NCBI RefSeq assembly: GCF_000498395.2 | Contig: NZ_CP010979.1 | Coordinates: forward strand, 2,542,001 to 2,606,000 | Reading direction: 5' to 3' | Length of the DNA: 64,000 nt | Source: Pseudomonas putida S13.1.2 | GTDB lineage: Bacteria > Pseudomonadota > Gammaproteobacteria > Pseudomonadales > Pseudomonadaceae | Shown: positions 1 to 8,339 of the stretch, in pieces | How positions within the stretch are numbered: position 1 is the first letter of the stretch | How the letters are laid out: each line of letters begins with the position of its first letter | Position numbers and translations under genes: made by a program | The notes under the pieces: model-generated | Database searches by the model: none | The model's input: only the letters and a program-made list of their open reading frames with translations | What the model was told of the DNA's origin: nothing

Positions 1-60
1 GGCATCCGCCGTAACCGGGCGGTCATCGCCGAACTGTTCGACGCGCTCAACGCGCACTGA
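1..60 (+). CDS. phnW: C-terminal end of probable 2-aminoethylphosphonate-pyruvate transaminase (partial)
   Basis: An open frame enters from the left edge and ends at the TGA at 58-60, giving 19 residues ending in FDALNAH. The fragment is too short to identify alone. The call rests on position: phosphonoacetaldehyde hydrolase follows on the same strand after 81 bases, and in pseudomonads phnW is usually directly upstream of phnX. PhnW would convert 2-aminoethylphosphonate to phosphonoacetaldehyde, the PhnX substrate. The sequence to the left of the window would settle it. Confidence 0.5.
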   Translation, partial: GIRRNRAVIAELFDALNAH

Positions 61-141
61 TGCACCACTGACCAGCGCGAGCCTGCCAATGCGTCGGGCG
101 GGCCGCGCTCACCCTGAGTTTTTACCCACTGGAGCTTTGCC

Positions 142-969
142 ATGCACTATCAGCACCCCAAGCACCTGCAGGCCGCCATTCTTGACTGGGCCGGCACCGT
201 GGTGGATTTCGGCTCGTTCGCCCCCACCCAGATCTTCGTAGAGGCCTTTGCCGAGTTCGGCGTGCAGGTCAGCCTGGAGGAAGCCCGCGGGCCCATGGGC
301 ATGGGAAAGTGGGACCATATCCGCACGCTGTGCGATGTGCCCGCCATTGCCGCGCGCTACCAGGCCGCATTCGGCCATACGCCAAGCGACGAGGATGTGA
401 CAGCTATCTACGAACGCTTCATGCCCTTGCAGATCGAGAAGATCGCCGACCATTCGGCGCTGATTCCCGGGGCCCTGGAAGTCATCGCCCAGTTGCGCCG
501 GCAAGGGCTGAAAATCGGCTCCTGCTCAGGCTACCCTGCTGTGGTGATGGAAAAGGTGGTGGCGCTTGCCTTGAGCAACGGCTACAGCGCCGACCACGTG
601 GTGGCTACCGACGAGGTACCGAATGGTCGCCCCTACCCGGCGCAGGCGCTGGCCAATGTGATTGCCCTGGGGGTCAGCGATGTAGCGGCTTGCGTCAAGG
701 TCGACGACACTTGGCCGGGCATTCTCGAGGGCCGCAGCGCGGGAATGTGGACCGTGGCCCTGACCTGCTCGGGCAACGCGCTTGGGCTGACCTACGAGCA
801 GTATAAAGCCCTGCCCGAAGCGGAACTGGAACAGCAACGCCAGCGCATTGGCAACCTGTTCGAAGGCGTGCGACCGCATTACCTGGTCGACACCATCGCC
901 GAACTGCCTGGCGTCATCGCCGATATCAATGCCCGCCTGGCGCGTGGAGAAATGCCGCAAGGCAGTTGA
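142..969 (+). CDS. phnX: Phosphonoacetaldehyde hydrolase (phosphonatase)
   Basis: This 275-residue HAD-superfamily protein is predicted to hydrolyse phosphonoacetaldehyde to acetaldehyde and phosphate in the cytoplasm. That is the second step of 2-aminoethylphosphonate use as a phosphorus source. The N-terminal motif [11 protein letters not shown] carries the nucleophilic Asp, and [10 protein letters not shown] carries the Lys expected to form the Schiff base characteristic of phosphonatases. A later KVDDTWPGI segment fits HAD motif III. The length is normal for PhnX. The start has GGAG (position 131) about seven bases upstream. It follows the probable phnW end, so the two likely form one transcript. 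Confidence 0.93.
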   Translation: MHYQHPKHLQAAILDWAGTVVDFGSFAPTQIFVEAFAEFGVQVSLEEARGPMGMGKWDHIRTLCDVPAIAARYQAAFGHTPSDEDVTAIYERFMPLQIEKIADHSALIPGALEVIAQLRRQGLKIGSCSGYPAVVMEKVVALALSNGYSADHVVATDEVPNGRPYPAQALANVIALGVSDVAACVKVDDTWPGILEGRSAGMWTVALTCSGNALGLTYEQYKALPEAELEQQRQRIGNLFEGVRPHYLVDTIAELPGVIADINARLARGEMPQGS

Positions 970-1068
970 ACCCGACGGCATGGCCTGGTTTGTCTGCGAA
1001 CAACGCGTCATCCGTTTCGCGGGCAAACCCGCTTCTGCGCGAAGGGCTGATACACACGTACGCCATTG

Positions 1069-1080
1069 ATGAAATTTCAT
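1069..1080. promoter_or_regulatory. Perfect 12-bp palindrome upstream of LysR gene
   Basis: ATGAAATTTCAT is a perfect palindrome about 60 bases before the start of the following LysR-type gene, inside an AT-richer patch flanked by TGAT and ATCA. A LysR autoregulatory site is a reasonable reading, but the T-N11-A form is not clear, so the assignment is tentative. Confidence 0.35.
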
Positions 1081-1138
1081 TATCAGCATTCACTATGCTC
1101 CACTGACAATGGAACTCAATTCATCAACAAGGCCTGCC

Positions 1139-2074
1139 ATGTACTCCTCCGAACGCCTGAAAGGCATCGACGTATTCGTTGCCGTCGCTGATCTGGGCAG
1201 CTTCACGGCAGCCGCCGAGCGGCTCAACCTCACCAGCTCGGCCATCAGCAAGAGCGTGGCCCGGCTGGAGGCCCGCCTGGGCGCACGGCTGTTCAACCGC
1301 ACCACACGCACCTTGTCGCTCAGCGAGGCTGGCGTCATCTTCTACCGTACCTGCACCTCGGTCCTGGCCGACCTGGAAGAGGTCGAGCACGCACTGGTCG
1401 CCAGCGACAACGAACCCCATGGCAAGGTCCGGATAGAACTGCCAGCCTCCTACGGCCGCCTGCATGTGCTGCCCTTGATTCTGGACTTCATCCGCCTGCA
1501 CCCGTTGCTGCAACCGCACGTGTCTTTCTCCGACCGTTTTGTCGACCCGGTGCACGAAGGTATCGACATCGTGGTGCGAATCGGTGGCCCGGATGCCTGG
1601 CCTGCGGCACTTGGCCACCAGTACTTCGGTGCCCAGCGCCTGATGTTCTGTGCCGCACCCGCCTACCTGGAAAAGCACGGCGTGCCACAAGACGAACGCG
1701 ACCTGGAACACCACCACTGCGTCGGCTATGGCCATACCGATGGCATGGTCAGCCCCTGGCTGTTCAAGGGCCGCCAACCTGGCGAAATGGAACGACGCAG
1801 CGTACAACCCCGCATCGCGGTGGGGGACGGTGAAGGGGAAGTTGCAGCAGTGCTGGCCGGTCATGGTATCGGCCAGCTACCTACCTGGCTGACCCAGCAA
1901 CACCTCGATCAAGGGCGGCTGGTCGAAGTGTTGCCCGCGCTGGCCACTGACGGCCTGCCGATGAACCTGGTGTGGCTCAAGAGCCGCGAAGGGTTACCCA
2001 AGGTCCGCGCCTTGCTCGACTACCTGCTGCCGCGGCTGGCGCCTCATGGTACCCGGGCCAGCGATGCGCGCTGA
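1139..2074 (+). CDS. LysR-family transcriptional regulator
   Basis: This 311-residue protein has the LysR N-terminal winged helix-turn-helix at about residues 5-64 (FTAAAERLNLTSSAISKSVARLE, followed by LGARLFNRTTR). A periplasmic-binding-like effector domain follows. The sequence resembles the CrgA/DsdC-like group that often controls a neighbouring exporter or oxidoreductase. I chose ATG 1139 over ATG 1109 because AAGG lies at a suitable distance and the family normally begins just before the helix-turn-helix. Its 3' end overlaps the convergent MFS gene by 31 bases. The effector is unknown; the adjacent MFS gene is a candidate target. Confidence 0.9.
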   Translation: MYSSERLKGIDVFVAVADLGSFTAAAERLNLTSSAISKSVARLEARLGARLFNRTTRTLSLSEAGVIFYRTCTSVLADLEEVEHALVASDNEPHGKVRIELPASYGRLHVLPLILDFIRLHPLLQPHVSFSDRFVDPVHEGIDIVVRIGGPDAWPAALGHQYFGAQRLMFCAAPAYLEKHGVPQDERDLEHHHCVGYGHTDGMVSPWLFKGRQPGEMERRSVQPRIAVGDGEGEVAAVLAGHGIGQLPTWLTQQHLDQGRLVEVLPALATDGLPMNLVWLKSREGLPKVRALLDYLLPRLAPHGTRASDAR

Positions 2075-3255
2075 TGCGCAAGGCTGCCGACCAGCGGCAC
2101 AAGCCCCAGCGCCACCAGCGCCACGCCTGCGGCTACGTAGCCCAGGTATTCGATACCCAGGCCGGGGATGGTCAAGCCACCGAGTACGGCGCCCAAGCCA
2201 ATCCCCGCATTGGCCGCCGACACATTGGTGCTACCGGCCAAGGCCTGGGCATGCGTCACAGACCCCATCACCCGTACCTGGCTGATGGGGTATAGCGCGG
2301 TGTTGGCCACACCCCACACCCCCAGTGCCAGGCAGAACACCAGGCCTGCCTGTGCCAGTGGCACGATTGCCGCCATGCCGATAGCCAGCAGCACCAGAAA
2401 CAGCGCCGTCGCCCGCAGCGGTGAACGATCCACGGCTCGTCCACCGATCCAGTTGCCGAGCAGGCCCACCGCGCCAAAGCCCATGAGCCACCAACCGGTA
2501 TGCGCGGGTGGTACACCCGCCACCCGCTGCAGCAGCTCGGCCAGGTAGCTGTAGCCTGTGAACATCGCGGTGAACACCACCACCGAAAGCAAAACATTGG
2601 CGAGGAAATAGCGCTCTTTGAAAATGCGTGCCTGCTGCATGAAGTCGACTTTTGCAGCGCGGGCAACGTGCGGCATCCACACCCACATGGCCAGCGCCAT
2701 CAGCAACGACAGTGCGGCCAGTATCCAGAATGCACCACGCCAACCCACGGCATTGGACGCCACGGTGCCCAGCGGAATGCCCAACAGCATCGCCGCCGAG
2801 ATGCCCAGGTACACCTTGGAAATGGCTTGCCCTGCTTTATCCGGCCCGGCCAACTGGCCGGCCGTTTCACTGGCCGTTCCCCAGAACACCGGCAACGCCA
2901 GTGCCGGGACGACCCGAGCAATGGCCAGCACCCAGAAACTGGTCGAGGCCGCAGCCAATGCATTGGCTGCGGCAAATACCAGCAGAATGGTGATGAATAA
3001 ACGCTTGCGATCCAGGTGCGCCAATGCCGCAGTCAAGACCGGACCGGCAAGCATCACAGTAAAGGCAAACAGCGTGACCAACTGCCCCGCCATCGAAATG
3101 GAAACCCCCAGGTCCTGGCTGAGCGCGGGCAACAAGCCGACAATCAGGAATTCGGTGGTCACGATCAAAAAGGCCGAAAAGGCAAGGACCGCGACGCTGA
3201 TTGCAGCAATACGGCCAGTGGGGGTAGCCCCAAGGCGGGGTTCAAAAGCAGACAT
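2044..3255 (-). CDS. MFS transporter, DHA1 (AraJ/YdhP-like) family
   Basis: This 403-residue protein has twelve predicted hydrophobic segments. An early TTEFLIVGLLPALSQDLGVS motif is typical of the arabinose-efflux/AraJ branch of drug:proton antiporters. It is predicted to be an inner-membrane exporter of unknown substrate. ATG 3255 is preferred over an in-frame TTG at 3258. The gene converges on and overlaps the LysR gene, whose regulator may control it. Divergently, 192 bases away, lies the 8-oxoguanine deaminase, but nothing in the sequence links the two functions. Confidence 0.88.
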   Translation of the reverse strand: MSAFEPRLGATPTGRIAAISVAVLAFSAFLIVTTEFLIVGLLPALSQDLGVSISMAGQLVTLFAFTVMLAGPVLTAALAHLDRKRLFITILLVFAAANALAAASTSFWVLAIARVVPALALPVFWGTASETAGQLAGPDKAGQAISKVYLGISAAMLLGIPLGTVASNAVGWRGAFWILAALSLLMALAMWVWMPHVARAAKVDFMQQARIFKERYFLANVLLSVVVFTAMFTGYSYLAELLQRVAGVPPAHTGWWLMGFGAVGLLGNWIGGRAVDRSPLRATALFLVLLAIGMAAIVPLAQAGLVFCLALGVWGVANTALYPISQVRVMGSVTHAQALAGSTNVSAANAGIGLGAVLGGLTIPGLGIEYLGYVAAGVALVALGLVPLVGSLAHQRASLARVP

Positions 3256-3362
3256 CAAGACAGGCTCCGGTAAAGATGCTGCCAGTCTATTGGTAAATAA
3301 AATTCCTATTTTTGGTTATTTTTCACGAATCGAATGAAGCCAAATCATTAATTGCACTTGAA

Positions 3363-3370
3363 TGTATACA
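3363..3370. promoter_or_regulatory. TGTATACA palindrome, possible GntR (FadR-type) operator
   Basis: The perfect palindrome TGTATACA sits about 80 bases before the deaminase start, in the context AATGTATACAAC. GntR regulators of the FCD subfamily commonly bind TTGTATACAA-like sites, some of them in purine catabolism. No GntR gene of that type lies in the window, so the regulator would be elsewhere. Confidence 0.4.
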
Positions 3371-3449
3371 ACTTACAGGTTTCCTGATTACATTATCCCT
3401 CGCCTACGACCTCGGTAATCGCCAAGGCGTATTGCAACGGGCTTAAGCC

Positions 3450-4823
3450 ATGTTATCCGCAACCGTTAAGAAAACCCTCCTAGTCAAAAACGCCGCACTT
3501 CTGGTCACCATGGACGGCCAACGCCGCGAGATCAAAAACGGCGGCCTGTACATCGAAGACAACCTGATCACACAGGTCGGCCCCACCGACACCCTGCCAC
3601 AACAGGCCGACGTCATCCTCGACATGGCCGGCAAAGTGGTCATCCCAGGCCTGGTCAACACCCACCACCACATGTACCAGAGCCTCACTCGCGTGGTGCC
3701 GGCAGCCCAGGACGGCGAGCTGTTCAACTGGCTGACCAACCTGTACCCGATCTGGGCGCGCCTGACCCCCGAAATGATCGCGGTGTCGACCCAGACCGCT
3801 ATGGCCGAGCTGATCTTGTCCGGCTGCACCACCTCCAGCGACCACCTGTACATCTACCCCAACGGCTGCAAGCTCGACGACAGCATCCATGCCGCCGCCG
3901 AGATCGGCATGCGCTTCCACGCCGCACGCGGCAGCATGAGCGTGGGCCAGAGCCAGGGCGGCCTGCCGCCTGACTCAGTGGTGGAAAGGGAAGCTGACAT
4001 CCTCAAGGAATCCCAGCGCCTGATCGAGGACTACCACGATGCCAGCCACGGCTCGATGCGCCGCATCGTGGTAGCCCCCTGCTCGCCGTTCTCGGTCAGC
4101 CGTGACCTGATGCGCGAAGCCGCCGTGCTGGCACGCCAGTACGGGGTGTCGCTGCACACCCACCTGGCCGAGAACGTCAACGACATCGCCTACAGCCGCG
4201 AGAAGTTCGGCATGACCCCTGCCGAGTACGCCGAGGACCTCGGCTGGGTCGGCCACGATGTATGGCATGCCCACTGCGTGCAGCTCGACCAGCACGGCAT
4301 AGAGCTGTTCGCCCGCACCGGCACCGGCGTCGCCCACTGCCCATGCTCGAATATGCGCCTGGCCTCGGGCATTGCCCCGATACGCAAGATGCGCGACCAC
4401 GGCGTACCGGTGGGCCTTGGGGTCGACGGCTCTGCCTCCAACGACGGCGCCAGCATGATCGGTGAAGTGCGCCAGGCCCTGCTGCTGCAGCGAGTAGGCT
4501 TCGGCCCCGACGCCATGACCGCGCGCGAAGCACTGGAAATCGCCACGCTGGGCGGCGCCAAGGTGCTCAACCGCAATGACATCGGCGCCCTGGCGCCGGG
4601 CATGGTCGCCGACTTCGTCGCCTTCGACCTCGGCCACGTCGCCTATGCCGGTGGCCACCACGACCCGCTGGCGGCACTGGTGTTCTGCACCCCGACCCAG
4701 GTGCACACCAGCGTGATCAACGGCCGCGTCGTGGTGAAAGACGGCCAGCTGACCACCGTCGACCTGCCACGCGTGCTGGAGCGCCACAACCAGCTGGCAC
4801 ATCAGCTGGTCAGCGGCAACTGA
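3450..4823 (+). CDS. 8-oxoguanine deaminase (amidohydrolase family)
   Basis: This 457-residue enzyme belongs to the metal-dependent amidohydrolase superfamily, in the group once annotated as hydroxydechloroatrazine ethylaminohydrolase. Characterised Pseudomonas members deaminate 8-oxoguanine to urate. Metal and catalytic motifs are visible: THHHMYQ (HxH near residues 72-74), SLHTHLAEN, VWHAHCV and LGVDGSASND. The length is normal. The downstream gene is an NCS2 urate/xanthine-type permease, which fits a purine salvage or oxidised-base detoxification pair. Substrate assignment comes from family resemblance; guanine or a triazine remains possible. Confidence 0.85.
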   Translation: MLSATVKKTLLVKNAALLVTMDGQRREIKNGGLYIEDNLITQVGPTDTLPQQADVILDMAGKVVIPGLVNTHHHMYQSLTRVVPAAQDGELFNWLTNLYPIWARLTPEMIAVSTQTAMAELILSGCTTSSDHLYIYPNGCKLDDSIHAAAEIGMRFHAARGSMSVGQSQGGLPPDSVVEREADILKESQRLIEDYHDASHGSMRRIVVAPCSPFSVSRDLMREAAVLARQYGVSLHTHLAENVNDIAYSREKFGMTPAEYAEDLGWVGHDVWHAHCVQLDQHGIELFARTGTGVAHCPCSNMRLASGIAPIRKMRDHGVPVGLGVDGSASNDGASMIGEVRQALLLQRVGFGPDAMTAREALEIATLGGAKVLNRNDIGALAPGMVADFVAFDLGHVAYAGGHHDPLAALVFCTPTQVHTSVINGRVVVKDGQLTTVDLPRVLERHNQLAHQLVSGN

Positions 4824-4831
4824 CTGTACCC

Positions 4832-4865
4832 GGGCTGCTGCGGCCAAGGCCGGTTGCAGTAGCCC
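4832..4865 (+). terminator. Strong hairpin between deaminase and permease genes
   Basis: GGGCTGCTGC (4832-4841) pairs with GCAGTAGCCC (4856-4865) through ten base pairs including one G-U, with an inner GGCC/GGCC pairing. No T-run follows, so it may attenuate or protect the upstream message rather than terminate it fully. Confidence 0.5.
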
Positions 4866-4945
4866 ACACCTCCCATTCAAAACTCAATGAATGCGACTGA
4901 GACCTTGCTGTTAGACGCATAAAATAACAAAGCGAGCTACTCACC

Positions 4946-6445
4946 ATGACTTCTCCCGCTTCACCTCGTCCGGAAGACGAGAACCTCGGCGTGGGCGCCA
5001 ACCTGGCCTATGGCCTGCAACATGTACTGACCATGTACGGCGGCATGATCGCCGTACCGCTGATCATCGGCCAGGCCGCAGGCCTCAGCGCTGGCGATGT
5101 CGGCCTGCTGATTGCCGCCTCGCTGTTCGCAGGGGGCCTGGCAACATTGCTGCAAACCTTGGGCATTCCCTTCTTCGGCTGCCGCTTGCCGCTGGTGCAG
5201 GGGGTTTCCTTTGCCAGCGTCGCCACCATGGTGGCGATCATCGGCAATGACGGCACCGGCGGCATGCAGGTGGTGCTCGGCGCAGTGATCGTGTCATCAC
5301 TGGTCGGCCTGCTGATCACCCCGCTGTTCTCGCGCATCATCAAGTACTTCCCGCCCTTGGTGACAGGCATCGTCATCACCACCATCGGCCTGACCCTGAT
5401 GCCGGTTACCGCGCGCTGGGCCATGGGCGGCAACAGCCAGGCCGCTGATTTTGGCAGCCCGGCGAACATTGGCCTGGCGGCATTCACCCTGGCCTCGGTA
5501 CTGCTGCTGAGCAAGCTGGGCAGTGCCAGCTTGTCGCGCCTGTCGATCCTGCTGGCAATCGTGATCGGCACACTGGCAGCGATGGCCACCGGCATGGCCG
5601 ATTTCTCCCAGGCGCTGCAAGGGCCGTGGGTGGCCATGCCCGAGGTGCTGCACTTCGGCGCACCGCAGTTCCAGGTGGCGGCGATCCTGTCGATGCTTAT
5701 CGTCATCGTGGTGACCATGGTCGAAACTTCGGCAGACATCCTGGCCGTGGGTGAAATCATCGGCACACCGGTCGACTCCAAGCGCCTGGGCAATGGCCTG
5801 CGTGCCGACATGATCTCCAGCGCCCTGGCGCCGTTGTTCGGCTCGTTCACGCAAAGTGCCTTCGCGCAGAACGTCGGCCTGGTCGCCGTGACCGGGGTGA
5901 AGAGCCGCTACGTGGTGGCCAGTGCCGGCCTGATCCTGGTCACGCTGGGGCTGCTGCCGGTGATGGGCAGGCTGGTCGCCGCGGTGCCGACCGCCGTGCT
6001 CGGCGGTGCCGGGCTGGTGCTGTTCGGCACGGTCGCGGCCAGCGGCATCCGCACCCTGGCCCAGGTGGACTACCGCAACAACATGAACCTGATCATTGTC
6101 GCCACCTCGATCGGCTTTGGCATGATCCCGATTGCGGCGCCGGGTTTCTATCACCACTTCCCGACCTGGTTCGAGACCATTTTCCACTCCGGTATCAGTT
6201 CGGCGGCGATCATGGCGATTCTGCTCAACCTGCTGTTCAACCACCTGCGCGCCGGCAACTCCGACCAGCAGTCGGTGTTCGTCGCCGCCAGCGAGCGCAC
6301 CCTGCGCTACCGGGATATCGCCGGGCTGAATGAAGGTGATGTGTTCCGTGATGGCAAGCTGTATGACCGCGATGGCAACCAGGTGCCGATCATGGAGCCT
6401 GATGAGGGGCACTTCAAACCGGCCAAGGTGCCTGTTATGCACTGA
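4946..6445 (+). CDS. Uracil-xanthine (NCS2) nucleobase permease
   Basis: This 499-residue polytopic protein matches the nucleobase:cation symporter-2 family. The signature region around residues 255-325 contains ETSADILAVGEIIGTPVDS and QSAFAQNVGLVAVTGVKSR, which carry the substrate-binding Glu and the conserved Gln/Asn of UacT/XanQ-type carriers. About 14 transmembrane segments are expected, with a hydrophilic tail of roughly 50 residues. It probably imports urate, xanthine or a related oxidised purine with protons, which fits the upstream 8-oxoguanine deaminase. A GAGC-type ribosome site precedes ATG 4946. The exact substrate is not determined. Confidence 0.9.
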   Translation: MTSPASPRPEDENLGVGANLAYGLQHVLTMYGGMIAVPLIIGQAAGLSAGDVGLLIAASLFAGGLATLLQTLGIPFFGCRLPLVQGVSFASVATMVAIIGNDGTGGMQVVLGAVIVSSLVGLLITPLFSRIIKYFPPLVTGIVITTIGLTLMPVTARWAMGGNSQAADFGSPANIGLAAFTLASVLLLSKLGSASLSRLSILLAIVIGTLAAMATGMADFSQALQGPWVAMPEVLHFGAPQFQVAAILSMLIVIVVTMVETSADILAVGEIIGTPVDSKRLGNGLRADMISSALAPLFGSFTQSAFAQNVGLVAVTGVKSRYVVASAGLILVTLGLLPVMGRLVAAVPTAVLGGAGLVLFGTVAASGIRTLAQVDYRNNMNLIIVATSIGFGMIPIAAPGFYHHFPTWFETIFHSGISSAAIMAILLNLLFNHLRAGNSDQQSVFVAASERTLRYRDIAGLNEGDVFRDGKLYDRDGNQVPIMEPDEGHFKPAKVPVMH

Positions 6446-6474
6446 CGCCTACTCCCCAAGGCTGACGTGCACCC

Positions 6475-6592
6475 TGTGGGAGCGGCCTTGTGTCGCGATA
6501 GGGCCGCAAAGCGGCCCTGGCAATCTATGCTGCGTCGCAGAAATTGTGGGGCTGCTGCGCAGCCCTATCGCGACACAAGGCCGCTCCCACAA
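6475..6592. repeat. REP pair (inverted, P. putida 'GGCCTTGTGTCGCGA' type)
   Basis: Two head-to-head copies of a unit of about 42 bases (TGTGGGAGCGGCCTTGTGTC and onward, ending in a GC-rich hairpin) flank a short spacer. The same unit recurs near 29293, 31580 and 59723. It lies between the permease end and the convergent SDR end, a usual place for REP pairs. Confidence 0.93.
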
Positions 6593-6619
6593 AAAAGGCG
6601 ACAGACCGCGGGCCCTGGC

Positions 6620-7351
6620 TTACTGCTGCTGCCGGGTAGCGCACACCACGATTTCTCGGATACACACGGACTGCGGCTGGCCATAGGCAAAGCCGATGGT
6701 CTCGGCAATGGTCTCGGCCGTGAGTACCCCGCCCATCTCTCGCTTCCAGTCGTTGTACCCCGCCTTGATGGCGTCATCGGTCGTGTGGCTGAGCAGTTCG
6801 GTGTCGACTGCACCCGGCTCGATGGTGATCACCCGCACATTGCTCGGTGCCAGCTCTTCTCGCAGGTTTTCCGACAGGCCGGTAACAGCAAACTTGGTTC
6901 CGACGTAGGCGACGTGGTTGGGAAAAGCCTTGCGACCGGCCACCGAACTCACGTTGATGATAGTGCCCTGCCTGCGCTCGACCATACCGCTGGCGACCGC
7001 ATGAATGCCGTTGAGCAGGCCGCGCACGTTCACGTCGAGCATGCGGTCCCACTGCTCCGGGTCCTGGGTGGCGATACTGCCCAGCAGCATCACGCCAGCA
7101 TTGTTGATGATCGCGTCCACCGGGCCAAACCGTGCTTCGGCCTCAGCGACGGCTGCCAGCACCGCAGCGCGGTCGGTGATATCGACCGCCAGTGCCAGGG
7201 TATTGGGCAGCTGCAGTTGCTGCATCGGCGCCAGGCGCCGGGACAGCAGCAACAGGGCGTGGCCACGGCTGGACAGCAGCTTGGCGGTGGCCAGGCCGAT
7301 ACCGGAGCTGGCACCGGTAATGACTACCAAAGGTTTAAGGGTGTCGGTCAT
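6620..7351 (-). CDS. SDR-family NAD(P)-dependent oxidoreductase
   Basis: This 243-residue classical short-chain dehydrogenase has the cofactor motif TGASSGIG near the N-terminus, then NNAG, and an active-site serine in INVSSVAG. The catalytic motif is YVGTK, the YxxxK expected for Tyr/Lys. It resembles the YdfG/serine-3-dehydrogenase-like group, but the substrate cannot be told. ATG 7351 is preferred over ATG 7360, where the AGG would be too close. It is divergent from a LysR gene, and a perfect LysR-type dyad sits between them, so it is the likely target of that regulator. Confidence 0.9.
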   Translation of the reverse strand: MTDTLKPLVVITGASSGIGLATAKLLSSRGHALLLLSRRLAPMQQLQLPNTLALAVDITDRAAVLAAVAEAEARFGPVDAIINNAGVMLLGSIATQDPEQWDRMLDVNVRGLLNGIHAVASGMVERRQGTIINVSSVAGRKAFPNHVAYVGTKFAVTGLSENLREELAPSNVRVITIEPGAVDTELLSHTTDDAIKAGYNDWKREMGGVLTAETIAETIGFAYGQPQSVCIREIVVCATRQQQ

Positions 7352-7419
7352 GGTCACCATCCTGTTATCCGATTTGCCTATGGGTAAGAAGTAGAGCGAG
7401 TATAGAAGCTGGTTTTTCT

Positions 7420-7446
7420 TGCGAAAAATGGGAAATTCTTTTCGCA
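7420..7446. promoter_or_regulatory. Perfect LysR-type dyad TGCGAAAA-N11-TTTTCGCA
   Basis: The half-sites at 7420-7427 and 7439-7446 are exact inverted complements separated by eleven bases. They lie in the 122-base gap between the divergent SDR and LysR genes. This has the size and T-N11-A layout of a LysR recognition site. A separate direct repeat, TATGGGTAA, occurs at 7379-7387 and 7462-7470. Confidence 0.7.
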
Positions 7447-7473
7447 GCCATCGGCATAACTTATGGGTAATAC

Positions 7474-8247
7474 ATGGATTATCGCCAGCTTCGCGCCTTC
7501 ATCGCCGTGTTCGAAGAGCGCAACATCACTGCCGCCGCGCGGTCGATACACCTTAGCCAACCAGCGCTTTCCGGCAGCATCCGGGCACTGGAGCAGGCCT
7601 TGGGCACCACGCTGTTCGTGCGCCAGGCCCGCGGCGTCGAGGTGACCGAGGATGCCCGCGCGCTCTACCCCGAAGCGCAGCGCATGGTCGCCGACGCCAA
7701 TCGCCTGCTCGGCCGCTTCAAGGGCGATCGTGAGCGTGCGCCGTTGCAGATCGGCGTGGAGCAGGATGTGAGTGCGGCGGTACTGGGCAAGGTGGTGCTG
7801 GCAGCCGCTGCCATCCAGCCCCCGGTGCGCCTGCAACTGGCGACCGGCTGCATGGGCGCGGTGCGGCTGGCCAGCGAAGAACTGCGCTGTGAGGATGAGT
7901 TGTTTCTGCCGCTGCACAGCGACCCGTTCGTGCTGGCGGTTGCGCAGCAGGCAACCACCGAAGCGCGCTGGATCACCTGCCCGTCACAGCCCAGCCATCA
8001 GCGCCTGCAACCTTTCTACAGCGGTATTCTGGTGGCAGAGGCAGACACCTTTGCCCTGGCCCTGGAGCTGGTTGCGGCGGGCCTGGGCGCCGCGATCGTG
8101 CCAGAATCGCTGGCCACCGAGCACCCCGGCGTGCGCATCGAGACCATGCCACAACTCGACCTGCGCCGGCGTATCGGCCTGTGCTACTCGGCCCAGGCGC
8201 TGGCGCTTGATGGCGTCGTTCAGCTGCGCGATGCCTTGCAGAGTTGA
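7474..8247 (+). CDS. LysR-family transcriptional regulator (short form)
   Basis: This 257-residue protein has a clear LysR helix-turn-helix at residues 1-60 (ERNITAAARSIHLSQPALSGSIRALEQ, LGTTLFVRQARG). The effector domain is shorter than the usual 300-residue total. The missing part is at the start of the effector domain: after residue 85 the sequence passes quickly to a segment normally found in the second subdomain. The frame is intact, so this looks like a natural short form, not a frameshift. It probably regulates the divergent SDR through the dyad at 7420-7446. Confidence 0.86.
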   Translation: MDYRQLRAFIAVFEERNITAAARSIHLSQPALSGSIRALEQALGTTLFVRQARGVEVTEDARALYPEAQRMVADANRLLGRFKGDRERAPLQIGVEQDVSAAVLGKVVLAAAAIQPPVRLQLATGCMGAVRLASEELRCEDELFLPLHSDPFVLAVAQQATTEARWITCPSQPSHQRLQPFYSGILVAEADTFALALELVAAGLGAAIVPESLATEHPGVRIETMPQLDLRRRIGLCYSAQALALDGVVQLRDALQS

Positions 8248-8292
8248 ATTGCCTGTACCGGCCCTGTCACCGGCCAGATTTAGCACGGGCTA

Positions 8293-8334
8293 TGTGGGAG
8301 CTGGCTTGCCGGCGATGGGGTGCGAAGCAGCCCC
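8293..8334 (+). repeat. Single REP unit (variant)
   Basis: TGTGGGAGCTGGCTTGCCGG and the following bases, ending in GCAGCCCCA, form a solitary and slightly divergent REP unit. It lies between the LysR end and the convergent MFS end. Confidence 0.75.
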
Positions 8335-8339
8335 AGGTT

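Noticed and set aside
1000..1050. REP-like remnant after phnX (TCGCGGGCAAACCCGC)
   Set aside because: It resembles part of a REP unit but is too short and altered to list as a repeat with confidence.
3380..3449. Purine riboswitch in the deaminase leader
   Set aside because: I could not find the conserved core of the guanine or xanthine classes by eye; left for a covariance-model scan.
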